A stretch of 64,000 bases of DNA from Lachnoclostridium sp. Its GTDB lineage: Bacteria; Bacillota_A; Clostridia; Lachnospirales; Lachnospiraceae. The stretch lies in NCBI GenBank assembly GCA_015057755.1, contig SVDR01000003.1, positions 1 to 64,000 of the forward strand, read 5' to 3'. A program made the translations under genes and the position numbers. The notes under the pieces are model-generated. The model searched no databases. It was given only the letters and a program-made list of their open reading frames with translations, and had not been told where the DNA came from. This document shows, one piece after another, positions 52,512-61,181 of the stretch (its first letter is position 1; each line of letters starts with the position of its first letter).

Positions 52512-53848
52512 TATATACACCTTCTTTCTATCAGATTTAACTCCTCAAGTCTCTTTAGGAAGTCCGTTCCACTTTTTGACAATTCCAGAATATCGGTCTC
52601 ATCTCTTCCCGATTCCGGCCGGCCTCGCTTCGTTGCAAAATAACGATGGCCTGATTCCTCAGATCCTTCCATCTCTACTTCCTTCACATTAAAATCCGAT
52701 ATGCTTGTGCCGTTGCCTCCGTAATACTTGGGAACATCGATTCCTAGCATTGCGACTGCCTGCTTCATCAGCTCATACGTGACCTTCTCCGCACCCGTAA
52801 GGATTGCCTGGATCTGCGCTTCCTGTACCACCTTCACGATGTATGCGGGAATCCCGGCGGTCAGGTCATAAATCTGCTTCATCAGTTTCTCTGTAAGCTC
52901 ACTCTCTTTCAATGTGACCTGATAGTTCCAAAGCTCTGTGATAAACTTCCGGTATGATACATCATACTTTAACGGCAGGAGTCTCAGACCTCTTGTTCTG
53001 CGTTTTAGATGTTCCTTTTGAACAAACAACTCTTCCGCATCCAGGGTTCCGCAAAAGAGCAGGGACGTGGCGGTCTCGTTTGTCAACTCAACCAGAAACT
53101 TGATCAGCGGCTTCGTCTGGTTTGTCTTCGCGGCTGTCCGCACGGCATTCTGTATCTCATCGATCACAATGACTCCTACATGATGGTTCATGCAGATGAT
53201 TTTCAGTTTTGCAGAAAGAGCGCTTGCTGCAAGATTCCTCGACTTTGCAATCTGTGTAAAGTAATCAGATCCAAGTGCCCGGTCTATCGCTGCAAGGGTA
53301 TTAAAGACCATCGTTTTAATGGAACAGTCAGACGGACATTCCACCACAAGGTAGTTGATCTGCTTCGTGTAAAACTCCTTTCCCTGATACCGCGTGTGTA
53401 GGATGACCTGTGGCATGAGACTCAGACACCTGCGGATCGTAGACGTTTTTCCGATACCCGGCACTCCAAGAACTGCTCCCGAATACACCTGTGTTGCATA
53501 TGGGAGTGAGCGTTCCCGTCCTGTTCGAAAGTCCATATATATCGCATTGAGCTGACGGACACTCTCGACGATCGTCTTAGACTGATAAGTAGATGTCATT
53601 GCACGGTACAGCATGTCATATACCACATACATATAGTCCATCGGTTGGAACCACTTATCCAGATCCATCGTTTTCGCACGCCGTTCTTGTGGGCTCAGTT
53701 TTTCCATACCATATGAGCCAGGCAGATTGCTGCGGATCATCTCATTGAATGCTTCCCTCGACAACTGTTCCGGCAGCGCCTCCATATATGGATTTCCGTT
53801 CTCTTCTTTGTACTCCGCGGATACCATGACTTCGTTTATGTACTTCAT
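52511..53848 (-). CDS. tnsC: TnsC-like AAA+ ATPase
   Basis: A 445-residue ATPase that links target selection with the transposase. Walker A is GVPGIGKTSTIRRC (about 133-146) and Walker B VGVIVIDEIQNAVRT (about 225-239). It ends in a polar tail. The sensor and lid regions are recognisable. Tn7 TnsC is 555 residues, so this is a shorter variant. Start overlaps the tnsB stop by one base (TAATG). No alteration to the ATP site was seen. Confidence 0.92.
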   Translation of the reverse strand: MKYINEVMVSAEYKEENGNPYMEALPEQLSREAFNEMIRSNLPGSYGMEKLSPQERRAKTMDLDKWFQPMDYMYVVYDMLYRAMTSTYQSKTIVESVRQLNAIYMDFRTGRERSLPYATQVYSGAVLGVPGIGKTSTIRRCLSLMPQVILHTRYQGKEFYTKQINYLVVECPSDCSIKTMVFNTLAAIDRALGSDYFTQIAKSRNLAASALSAKLKIICMNHHVGVIVIDEIQNAVRTAAKTNQTKPLIKFLVELTNETATSLLFCGTLDAEELFVQKEHLKRRTRGLRLLPLKYDVSYRKFITELWNYQVTLKESELTEKLMKQIYDLTAGIPAYIVKVVQEAQIQAILTGAEKVTYELMKQAVAMLGIDVPKYYGGNGTSISDFNVKEVEMEGSEESGHRYFATKRGRPESGRDETDILELSKSGTDFLKRLEELNLIERRCI

Positions 53849-55617
53849 TACACGACCTCCTTCTCACGATTCTTTTTGATAATCTCTGGATTCACTCTGC
53901 CCTTGACAGCGCTTTCTTTCCCATCAAGGATCCCTCTCACTTCCTTTATGAACTTCAGTCTTCCTTCAGCTTCTGCCTTTTGCAGTTCGCTTCGTTTTTC
54001 CCGTTCTGCCTTTTTCTGGGCCCGGAGTTCATCCTCCGTGATTCCCATATACCGCTTGTACGAACTGGAAAGTTCAAATTGAACCCATTCCTTCTCCGTC
54101 CGCACATAGATATTTGACACATCGTTCGGGTCAAATGCGATTGTTATTTTCTCCTTTCCGTTTACATTCTCGAAAATTCGATTATAATATTTATGCCCGT
54201 ATAAGAGACCCTTGTAGAAGATTCCCTTTCGGCTCATGGCAACCTCAGTACGTGGCAGACCCATCCGGTATACTAATTTCTCATCGACCGGGATCATATC
54301 GGATCTGCCCTGTTCCGTATACCAGTTCCACAATCTTGCCGGTACCGGGTCAGCTTCACATGGTAATGCCGGGCAGTCCTGCAGCACCCGGCTGCTGTTT
54401 AGATACAAGATTGCGTGAATGACGATTTTCGTGAATTCCTCCAGATTCAAGACAGCCTGGTTTCTGTAATCAACTGCCCATCGCTCCTCAAAGTTTCTTT
54501 CGATTGCACCATTTCCTCGAAGGAATGGAAAATATCTGTCTTGCAGAAGATCAAAGCTCTTCTCGATCAGGCCTTTACTATCTGGCCTGAACGGCGGAAG
54601 TGTCTGGATATCAATCCCAAACGTAGAGACCCATTCCATCACACGTTTTCCCGTGAATTCCCTGCCTTTGTCGGTGATGATTTCGCTTGGAAGACCGCGG
54701 CTCGGCCATTGGTCCGCAGTAATCTCAATCCCATACTTCTTACAGAACGCAACCTTATCCTCAGCCGCATTACAGAGACAGGCGATCACAGCCTCCTCGC
54801 CATCCTCAAACCCAATGTATATTCCGGCAATCAGCTGTGTCACGGTATCGACTGCCATGTAAATATTCGGTCGTCCGATTACAGAGCTCTTATCCGTTCT
54901 TGACACCAGGTAGATGTCAGCATGCGTTGCGTCCATCTGATATGCGCCAACCCGCTTTCTCCATTCCATTTCAGAACCATGGAGCCCTCTCTGGTTCCGC
55001 TGATAATCCGAAAGTCCCTCACGTGCAATTCCTTTCCGCGCCTGCCTGTGATACCCGTTTTTGTAAAAATAGTGCCGGAACTGCCACCAGGTCGGGCTGT
55101 CTTCCTTTAGAACACCGTTTTCATCCATAAATCGCGCCAAAAGCATAAGGTCAAATGCTGTTTGCAGGGAAACCCGTTTGGCACTGTAGTAAAACTCTTC
55201 AATCGCCCATGAAAACACCCTCTCAACGTCTGTTTTGGGTCTCTCAATTACTTCTCGTTCTTCGATTAATGGCCTTCCAGCAAGATGTTTATAATACAAC
55301 AGCTGTATCCTGCGGATAGTTGTCTGATTATTCTCCGCCACTTCCTTAGCCACTTTTCGCCTCTCTTTTCGGTCAAAAATGCACTTTTCATTGATTATCA
55401 ATGGATAAATGAGTGCTTCTCGCCGTTTTTGTCCCTCTGTGGACTCTTTCTCCATGCGGTTCAAGAAATCGGCCGGAAAGGCTATTCTCGTCATTGAATT
55501 ATTTTCGGACTCAGGAATAAATCTCGGTTCACGTGGGTGATCGTACGATATGATCCACTCTCCGTCTTCCATCCGTTTAACCAAACGAAAAGTCTCTCCC
55601 ATATACTCGTAGAACAT
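53848..55617 (-). CDS. tnsB: TnsB-like DDE transposase
   Basis: A 589-residue DDE integrase. Catalytic residues: first Asp in YQMDATHADIYLVS (about residue 229), second Asp in SEIITDKGREFTGK (about 310), and Glu in RPDSKGLIEKSFDLLQ (about 348). A Mu-B-like C-terminal domain follows with NRIFENVNGKEKITIAFDPN. N-terminal HTH parts bind the ends. This enzyme cuts the 3' ends and joins them to target DNA. It follows tnsA by 3 bp. TnsB is the Mu/Tn7-type transposase. Confidence 0.95.
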   Translation of the reverse strand: MFYEYMGETFRLVKRMEDGEWIISYDHPREPRFIPESENNSMTRIAFPADFLNRMEKESTEGQKRREALIYPLIINEKCIFDRKERRKVAKEVAENNQTTIRRIQLLYYKHLAGRPLIEEREVIERPKTDVERVFSWAIEEFYYSAKRVSLQTAFDLMLLARFMDENGVLKEDSPTWWQFRHYFYKNGYHRQARKGIAREGLSDYQRNQRGLHGSEMEWRKRVGAYQMDATHADIYLVSRTDKSSVIGRPNIYMAVDTVTQLIAGIYIGFEDGEEAVIACLCNAAEDKVAFCKKYGIEITADQWPSRGLPSEIITDKGREFTGKRVMEWVSTFGIDIQTLPPFRPDSKGLIEKSFDLLQDRYFPFLRGNGAIERNFEERWAVDYRNQAVLNLEEFTKIVIHAILYLNSSRVLQDCPALPCEADPVPARLWNWYTEQGRSDMIPVDEKLVYRMGLPRTEVAMSRKGIFYKGLLYGHKYYNRIFENVNGKEKITIAFDPNDVSNIYVRTEKEWVQFELSSSYKRYMGITEDELRAQKKAEREKRSELQKAEAEGRLKFIKEVRGILDGKESAVKGRVNPEIIKKNREKEVV

Positions 55618-55620
55618 CCG

Positions 55621-56013
55621 CTACACCTCCTTCTCCATCACAACGATTTTCCAGTTGTCAATCTTGGATAGAGCCCAATACCTTCGGGAAAATTCCAGTT
55701 TTTCAATGACTGCTCTCTTTGACAGCATTTCCTCCGTCACTATCTCCCGGACAGCGATCGTTCCATTCATGTATCGGATCACAAAATCACTCACCCATGC
55801 TCCTTCAAAATACTCTTTTCGGATGTCCACTCTTGGGATGTACGGGAATATCTCCTGGTCCAGTTCCACCTCTACTTCATATGCCTCTACTTCTGTATTG
55901 GCTTCTAGCAGCCTGGCATATTCCCTCGCAAGTTCTGTATGGGTACAATACGTGGAATCGTTCTTGCTACTTTTAAAATGAATGTCTCTTCGTCTCTTTC
56001 CCTGTCTTTCCAT
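55621..56013 (-). CDS. tnsA: TnsA-like endonuclease, short, catalytic lysine apparently replaced
   Basis: A 130-residue protein with the TnsA N-terminal nuclease domain only; Tn7 TnsA has 273 residues. By eye alignment to Tn7 TnsA, the Glu of HTELAREY matches E63 and the Asp of WVSDFVIRY matches D114. The Q-V-K motif (with K132) aligns to E-I-V in AVREIVTEE, so the catalytic Lys is Val. The following helix IEKLEFSRRYW matches LEKLELERRYW. TnsA normally cuts the 5' ends. If inactive, transposition would give cointegrates. AAGGAG precedes the ATG. Confidence 0.85.
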   Translation of the reverse strand: MERQGKRRRDIHFKSSKNDSTYCTHTELAREYARLLEANTEVEAYEVEVELDQEIFPYIPRVDIRKEYFEGAWVSDFVIRYMNGTIAVREIVTEEMLSKRAVIEKLEFSRRYWALSKIDNWKIVVMEKEV

Positions 56014-56194
56014 ACGGTATACTCCTTTTCATTTATTCAAGGTGAATGATTCGGAATCACGTCTCATTTGTTCACAGAAATGACATTATTTAGCTACAAA
56101 ACGGCCATAAACAGCGGATTTTTGAACCTCTCAAGCCCGAAAATCGGCTTTTTTACCACAAACTCGGAATAATTCGATTTATTCGGAATTTCTA
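56014..56194. promoter_or_regulatory. Promoter region of the tns operon, with CGGAAT repeats
   Basis: TTCGGAATCAC (about 56049), CTCGGAATAATTC (56163 on) and TTCGGAATTTC (about 56183) all hold CGGAAT, near the start of the minus-strand tnsA. CGGAATAATTC also lies just past the left 751-bp unit (37537-37547). In the circular form these two flank the unit, so they could be sites for a regulator or a leftover duplication. No gene in this gap. Confidence 0.45.
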
Positions 56195-56945
56195 TGTTCA
56201 ACTCCATTTCAAAACCGACTCATTGACCAAGCAGAATCGACACGCTGACTACTCAGAATCAACACATCAACCACGAAAAATCATCAAATCGTCCAAATGA
56301 AAATCATCGAATTATCCCTCTGGGGTTCGCCCTTCTAGCAGAAGGCCTCACACAAAAAACGCAAAGCTTCACCTCTCGATCTACCGCCTCTGTCGGCTTT
56401 CGGCCGGTTTCATCCGGCCTCAGTCAGCCTCACTCCGGCCTCACCAGGTCTCAATCCATTCCATTTTCCCTCTCCCAGAGTTGGACCCTCAAGGTCCCTC
56501 AACAGGCCCTCCAGGTCCAACTCCCTTTCTTCCCTTTTTTCCTCATTCTCACCCAACCGAGGATCCGGATTCATTCGAAGAGTTGAATCTGGGTCCGTGT
56601 CTGTGTTCCCTTTTTCCTTGTATTTACAAGGTTTTCTCGTTCTTTTCGCTTTTCTTTTCCGCTTTTTTAAGGGCCTCATGAGGGAGTTTCAAAGAAAGGT
56701 TCTTTTTTCTTTTCGGGCTTTTTGAAAGGAAGAGAAAAAGAGGGAAAAAGGAAGAATGAAGATGGAAGACTCTGTGATGGGCCTTTTGAGGTCTGCAGAA
56801 GAACCTGCAGAAGCAAACCCAGAGACAGGGACAGAGGCCGGGAAAAAGCTCCCGGCCTCTGTTGATTGGCTGCTCTAGTTTATCGAGAGTGGACCGCGCC
56901 GATTTTGGAATGGACGGCGCGAGGATTACCAAGCGGATGTGAACA
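56195..56945. mobile_element. 751-bp mini-transposon unit, right copy
   Basis: Identical, as read, to the left copy, in the same orientation, 19,417 bp apart (positions match without gaps at three checked points). It starts TGTTCA and ends TGAACA. Left flank is TTCTA, right flank AACTA. Putative TnsB sites at 56211-56317 repeat those of the left copy. The tnsA start codon lies 182 bp to its left. Confidence 0.85.
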
Positions 56946-56950
56946 AACTA
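56946..56950. repeat. 5-bp target-site duplication AACTA, right
   Basis: AACTA directly follows the right end TGAACA. It matches the five bases before the left end (36773-36777). Confidence 0.85.
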
Positions 56951-57151
56951 TGAACATCTGCCACTTTTTCGCCGGATATTGTTCACAAAATGGTTACATA
57001 CTCATCACACTTTCTACATCTTTACCAGATATGATATAACCATAAAAGAAAAGCATTTGCTGCAACACATATATGCTTACAAGATTTTTTTCATAATACT
57101 CGGGCTGGTAATCCTTATTACCAGCTCTCCTCCCTTTTCAAATATGTATCA

Positions 57152-57180
57152 GAAAAAGCATCCGGTCGGATGCTTTTTTT
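57152..57180 (-). terminator. Terminator of the AGCS symporter gene
   Basis: AAAAAGCATCC (57153-57163) pairs with GGATGC and a T run (57168-57180). The tail partly overlaps the stop codon TAA at 57179. The 200-bp stretch between it and the transposon end holds no gene. A second small hairpin GCTGGTAA/TTACCAGC lies at 57104-57125. Confidence 0.8.
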
Positions 57181-58495
57181 ATGGCCTCCTCACTTCTCCC
57201 GCCAATAAGATCAATGCAAGAAGATTCGGTATTGCCATCATTCCATTAAAAATATCTGAAATCTCCCACACAGTCTCCATCGGTCCCAAACACCCCATGA
57301 ACACACAGATCAGGTATCCGCCCAGATAAAATTTCGATACATCCCGCCCAATGGTCTCACCCAGGTACGCTACCGCCTGCCGCCCCATATAATACCATGC
57401 GATGATCGTTGCAAAAGCAAACAATGCCACACACATGGACACGGTATATCCACCCAGGCTGCCAAGTCCGCGTTCAAAGCAAATGCCGGTCAATTCTGCC
57501 CCGTTTCCATTATAGCCATTCAGTTCCTCTCCTGCTGTGCAAAGGATCACAAGTGCCGTCACAGTACAACTAACAATGGTATCAAAGAACACTTCAAACA
57601 TGGCCCACTGTCCCTGAACTCCCGGTTCTGCATGGGCGACACCTCCATTTAATGCAGCCATGCTTCCAAGTCCGGCTTCATTGGAAAAGACACCTCGGGA
57701 TACTCCGTACCGCACACATTTGCTGACAAAAAATCCCGTGACACCTCCGGATGCACTCTGAAAGGAAAAAGCATCTGTCATAATTCTTGTAAATGCTCCG
57801 GGAATCTGTTCATGAAAGGCGAATAAGACAATTCCTGAAACAATCATATAAATGGCTGCGGACAGAGGAACCATTTTTTCTGCCGTTGCTGCAATCGCTT
57901 TTGCGCCGCCGGCCAGAATCCTCCCAACCAGTATTGTAAGAAGAAGACCAATGAATACAGGCGGCAGGGAAAATGCAAACTCAAAGGTTTCCGAAATCGC
58001 ATTGGCCTGAACCATGCTTCCCATTCCAAAGGAAGCCAGAAGGCAGAGCACTGCGTAGATTACAGCCAGCCATCGGCTGCCAAGCCCGCGTTCCAGATAT
58101 ACCATGGCTCCTGACATCCAGTTTCCGCTTTGGTCTCGCCGACGGTATTTCATTCCTAATTCTGTTTCTGCATATGCGGTTGCCATTCCCAAACAAGCAG
58201 ACACCCACATCCAGAAAATCGCACCAGGACCGCCTGCCAGAAGGGCTGTCGCCACACCTGCAATATTTCCGGTTCCAATCGTGGCCGCCAAGGCTGTGCA
58301 GGCGGACTGAAAAGAAGAGATATCACTCGAATTTTGCTCCGACTTTTTGAATAAGCTTCCGATGGTCGCCTTCCACCATTTCGGAAATCCTAAGATTGCA
58401 AACCCTCTCAGCTTCATTGTATAGAGGATACCGACAAACAAAAACAGAGCCAGCATTCCGGGCCCCCAGATAAATTCATGCAGCCACTGTACCAT
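57179..58495 (-). CDS. AGCS-family sodium/amino-acid symporter
   Basis: A 438-residue membrane carrier of the alanine/glycine:cation symporter (AGCS) family, with 10-11 helices. Signatures: AATIGTGNIAGVATALLAGGPGA near 70-93 and GSMAALNGGVAHAEPG plus SNEAGLGS near 270-290, which are family hallmarks. It would take up alanine, glycine or glutamine with sodium. The start has only a weak GGGTG site. The transposon ends 230 bp past its stop. Confidence 0.94.
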   Translation of the reverse strand: MVQWLHEFIWGPGMLALFLFVGILYTMKLRGFAILGFPKWWKATIGSLFKKSEQNSSDISSFQSACTALAATIGTGNIAGVATALLAGGPGAIFWMWVSACLGMATAYAETELGMKYRRRDQSGNWMSGAMVYLERGLGSRWLAVIYAVLCLLASFGMGSMVQANAISETFEFAFSLPPVFIGLLLTILVGRILAGGAKAIAATAEKMVPLSAAIYMIVSGIVLFAFHEQIPGAFTRIMTDAFSFQSASGGVTGFFVSKCVRYGVSRGVFSNEAGLGSMAALNGGVAHAEPGVQGQWAMFEVFFDTIVSCTVTALVILCTAGEELNGYNGNGAELTGICFERGLGSLGGYTVSMCVALFAFATIIAWYYMGRQAVAYLGETIGRDVSKFYLGGYLICVFMGCLGPMETVWEISDIFNGMMAIPNLLALILLAGEVRRP

Positions 58496-58550
58496 ATGAC
58501 ACCCACATAATTTCTCTCTATGTTTTATTCCAATTTCAACGCGGATATGC

Positions 58551-58556
58551 TATACT
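58551..58556 (+). promoter_or_regulatory. -10 box of the C26 hydrolase gene
   Basis: TATACT (58551-58556) with TTCCAA 17 bp upstream (58528-58533) is a plausible but weak promoter for the gene at 58631. Confidence 0.5.
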
Positions 58557-58630
58557 GAATCTGGATAAAACCGACATTTTTCATGTAGACGAACAAATCG
58601 TAATTTTTATATTGAAAGGATGTATGAATC

Positions 58631-59335
58631 ATGAAACCGATTATTTTAATCACAGGCGGCACTGCAACTGCAGCAAACGGAACTCCGCAGTGGTCTATCA
58701 ACCGAAACTATGCGGAAATGATAGCAAAAGCCGGCGGTATCCCGATTCTTGCGATTAACGACGATGTAATTGCGGAATATGCAGAGATTGCGGACGGTCT
58801 GCTCCTCAGCGGCGGCAAAGATGTTGCAACTCACCTGTACGGACAGGAAAAAATGTTTGACAATATCTTTGTTGATGAGGCACGTGATATTCAGGAATGG
58901 AAGATTATGGATGCATTCGTTCCGACAAAGAAACCGATCTTTGGTATTTGCCGCGGTGTTCAGGTCATGAACGCATACTTCGGTGGAACTCTGATTCAGG
59001 ATATTCCGTCCCAGCTCGGCGGCGAACATTCCAAGGGTGTAAACCATGAGATCGAGATCAAAAAAGATTCCATTCTTGGTCAGTTGTTCGGCGAATCCCT
59101 GCTGATCAACAGCTACCATCATCAGGGTCTCGACAAGATTGCCGATGGTTTTACTGCAATCGCGTGGTCTGATGCAGGCGGAAACAAACTGGTTGAAGCA
59201 ATCGAACACGAATCTCTTCCGTACTGGTCCGTACAGTGGCATCCGGAGCGTATGAGCGGTCCGGTTACAAATCCGGCAGAGTGTGTGGATTCTCTTCCAA
59301 TTTTCGAATATTTTGTAAATCAGTGTAAAAAGTAA
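58631..59335 (+). CDS. Peptidase C26 / gamma-glutamyl-GABA hydrolase-like protein
   Basis: A 234-residue class I glutamine-amidotransferase-like hydrolase. Nucleophile Cys lies in FGICRGVQVMN (about 98-108), and the catalytic His and Glu in VQWHPERMSG (about 200-209). YGQEKMFDNIF and SGGKDVATHLY provide substrate contacts. PuuD-type members split gamma-glutamyl-GABA. A second gene, an aldo/keto reductase, follows 21 bp later, so the two share a message. Substrate here is unknown. Confidence 0.9.
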   Translation: MKPIILITGGTATAANGTPQWSINRNYAEMIAKAGGIPILAINDDVIAEYAEIADGLLLSGGKDVATHLYGQEKMFDNIFVDEARDIQEWKIMDAFVPTKKPIFGICRGVQVMNAYFGGTLIQDIPSQLGGEHSKGVNHEIEIKKDSILGQLFGESLLINSYHHQGLDKIADGFTAIAWSDAGGNKLVEAIEHESLPYWSVQWHPERMSGPVTNPAECVDSLPIFEYFVNQCKK

Positions 59336-59356
59336 TATTATAAAGGAGAATGAATT

Positions 59357-60364
59357 ATGCAGTATGTAACACTTGGTAAAACTGGCCTCACCATTTCCCG
59401 CCTGGGCTTCGGCGGTATTCCGATTCAGCGAGTAGATGCAGCAACTACAACAGAGCTTGTTAAAGCAATGGCTGAAAAGGGCATCAACTACATCGATACA
59501 GCAAGAGGCTATACAGTCAGCGAGAGCTACCTTGGCGAAGCGCTGGAAGGTCTTCGCGACAAATTTGTCCTCGCTACCAAATCCATGGCTCGCACAAAAG
59601 AAACGATGGCAAAGGACATTGAGATCAGCTTAGGCAACCTTCGTACCGATTATATCGATCTTTATCAGGTACATAACCCGCAGTTAAAGGATCTGGATAC
59701 TGTGACTGCTCCGGGCGGCGCTTTAGAAGCTCTTATGGAAGCAAAAGAGGCCGGAAAGATCGGTCACATTGGTGTGACAGCACATTCCGTAGAAGTATTT
59801 GAAAAAGCTCTTACTTTCCCGTGGGTAGAAACCATCATGTTCCCGTACAACATCGTTGAGAGCCAGGGTGAGGAACTTATCGCAAAATGTAAGGAACACA
59901 ATGTTGGCTTCATCGCGATGAAACCGCTCGCTGGCGGCGCCATCGAAGATGGTTCCATCGCAGTTCGCTATATCTGCTCCAACCCGAACGTTACAGTTGT
60001 AATTCCGGGTATGTATGACTTAAAGGAAATCGAGCAGAACTTCGAGGCAGCTTCCAACGAGGCTCCGCTGACAGAGGAAGAACTGGCTAAGATCGCAGAA
60101 GTAAAGAAACAGCTCAGCGGCAATTTCTGCCGTCGTTGTAACTACTGTGCACCTTGTACAGTTGGCATCAACATTCCGAGCGTATTTTTATTCCAGGGCT
60201 ACTTAGACCGTTATGGTCTCGGCGACTGGGCAAAAGACCGCTACGCTTCCATGGCTGTAAAAGCAAGCGCATGTGTAGAATGTGGTGTCTGCGAGACACG
60301 CTGCCCGTACAATCTTCCGATCCGCGACATGTTAAAAGTTGCAGCTGAGAGATTCGGCGAATAA
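59357..60364 (+). CDS. Aldo/keto reductase with 4Fe-4S region, second copy
   Basis: A 335-residue oxidoreductase. AKR motifs: LGKTGLTISRLGFGGIP, GINYIDTARGYTVSESYLG, YQVHNPQLKD. The C-terminus has CRRCNYCAPCT and CVECGVCETRCPYNLPI for Fe-S clusters. It is a paralogue of the protein at 31.4-32.4 kb. AAAGGAG precedes the ATG. A strong hairpin terminator follows at 60375-60424. Confidence 0.93.
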   Translation: MQYVTLGKTGLTISRLGFGGIPIQRVDAATTTELVKAMAEKGINYIDTARGYTVSESYLGEALEGLRDKFVLATKSMARTKETMAKDIEISLGNLRTDYIDLYQVHNPQLKDLDTVTAPGGALEALMEAKEAGKIGHIGVTAHSVEVFEKALTFPWVETIMFPYNIVESQGEELIAKCKEHNVGFIAMKPLAGGAIEDGSIAVRYICSNPNVTVVIPGMYDLKEIEQNFEAASNEAPLTEEELAKIAEVKKQLSGNFCRRCNYCAPCTVGINIPSVFLFQGYLDRYGLGDWAKDRYASMAVKASACVECGVCETRCPYNLPIRDMLKVAAERFGE

Positions 60365-60374
60365 TAGGTAAAAG

Positions 60375-60426
60375 AAAACCTCGTCTGTAGAAATCGCTTT
60401 TGCGAAATCTCCAGACGAGGTTTTAT
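60375..60426 (+). terminator. Terminator after the aldo/keto reductase gene
   Basis: AAAACCTCGTCTG (60375-60387) pairs with CAGACGAGGTTTT (60412-60424), with a further inner AAATCGC/GCGAAAT stem. Followed by ATTATC. It also lies just past the end of the converging minus-strand lipoprotein gene. Confidence 0.9.
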
Positions 60427-60432
60427 TATCCT

Positions 60433-61059
60433 TTATTTGTCTCCCGGCTTCTTCGGGCTTTCTTCGTCTTCCGAAGAAATCTGCGGCCCATTTCCTGTAA
60501 CCTCCGGCAGCGGCAGATCAATGATATCGCCTGCCTCATAATTTTTATCTACAATTACAGTTCCGTCTTCTGTCGCAACCTGCACGGATAATGCAAACTG
60601 CTCCCACACTGTGCCAAAGGAGCTTACATTGGCAAATTCAAACTCTGTAGTCTGAACAGCCAAAATGTCATTGAACATCTGCACCAGTTCAGTAGCATAT
60701 GCTAACGCATCTGCTTCTGCAGTACCATTCTTCATAACCCATGCAAGTTCCACAGTCTTTGCGTCCTCATCACATGCGTAGGACATCTTAACACCTAACG
60801 GATACAGTTCTTTATCTCCAAAGATATCTTCAGCCTCATCTGCAACTTGCTCCCAGTCAAACATGGTTGCCGGCTCTGTTTCTCCGTCTTCTACTAACTG
60901 GATTTTCTCGATCTCACGGTCATCCATCTGTTTGTCATTAATATTTACGCCGTCCTGCGGTATTGGAAGCGGAGCATTTGTATTGATGCTACTCTGAGTA
61001 CAACCGCTCAGTGCTAATACACAAAGAGACAGCAGAGCCATTCTCTTTAATAATTTCAT
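60433..61059 (-). CDS. Lipoprotein of unknown function
   Basis: A 208-residue exported protein started at 61059 because ACAGGAGGAG lies upstream; the frame runs further without a site. A lipobox CVLALSGC gives Cys at about residue 18. The rest is acidic (VNINDKQMDDREIEKIQLVE). No fold is recognised. The next gene upstream, a glycosyltransferase, starts 122 bp away. Confidence 0.75.
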   Translation of the reverse strand: MKLLKRMALLSLCVLALSGCTQSSINTNAPLPIPQDGVNINDKQMDDREIEKIQLVEDGETEPATMFDWEQVADEAEDIFGDKELYPLGVKMSYACDEDAKTVELAWVMKNGTAEADALAYATELVQMFNDILAVQTTEFEFANVSSFGTVWEQFALSVQVATEDGTVIVDKNYEAGDIIDLPLPEVTGNGPQISSEDEESPKKPGDK

Positions 61060-61181
61060 AATAATCTCCTCCTGTAAAACATTCATTTTCGGGACACGAC
61101 GTATTATAAACGATTCATTTTCGTTTTGGTACCCCTTTTCGCAAAATATCACAAAATATTCATGAAGTTGTAAACTTCTGT

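Larger units (their letters stand above)
36778..56945. mobile_element. Integrated Tn7-like mobilizable plasmid (20.2 kb, probable cointegrate)
   Basis: Outer ends TGTTCA and TGAACA with AACTA on both sides define the element. It holds tnsA-tnsB-tnsC-tniQ, a RepL-like initiator, a MobQ relaxase with oriT, a VirD4-like coupling protein, a solitary cytosine methyltransferase and a Cas5e-like gene. It sits in an intergenic gap between the SIMPL gene and the AGCS symporter gene. The two 751-bp ends are direct repeats, so the segment equals a 19,417-bp circle plus one extra unit, as in a cointegrate or a plasmid recombined with a resident unit. No type IV secretion, integrase of the tyrosine or serine type, or resolvase gene was seen. 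Confidence 0.85.

Noticed and set aside
36767..56952. Site-specific (tyrosine recombinase) integration with a 13-bp att core
   Set aside because: The shared 13-mer fits a 5-bp duplication plus TGT/ACA ends better, tns genes are present, and no integrase gene was seen.
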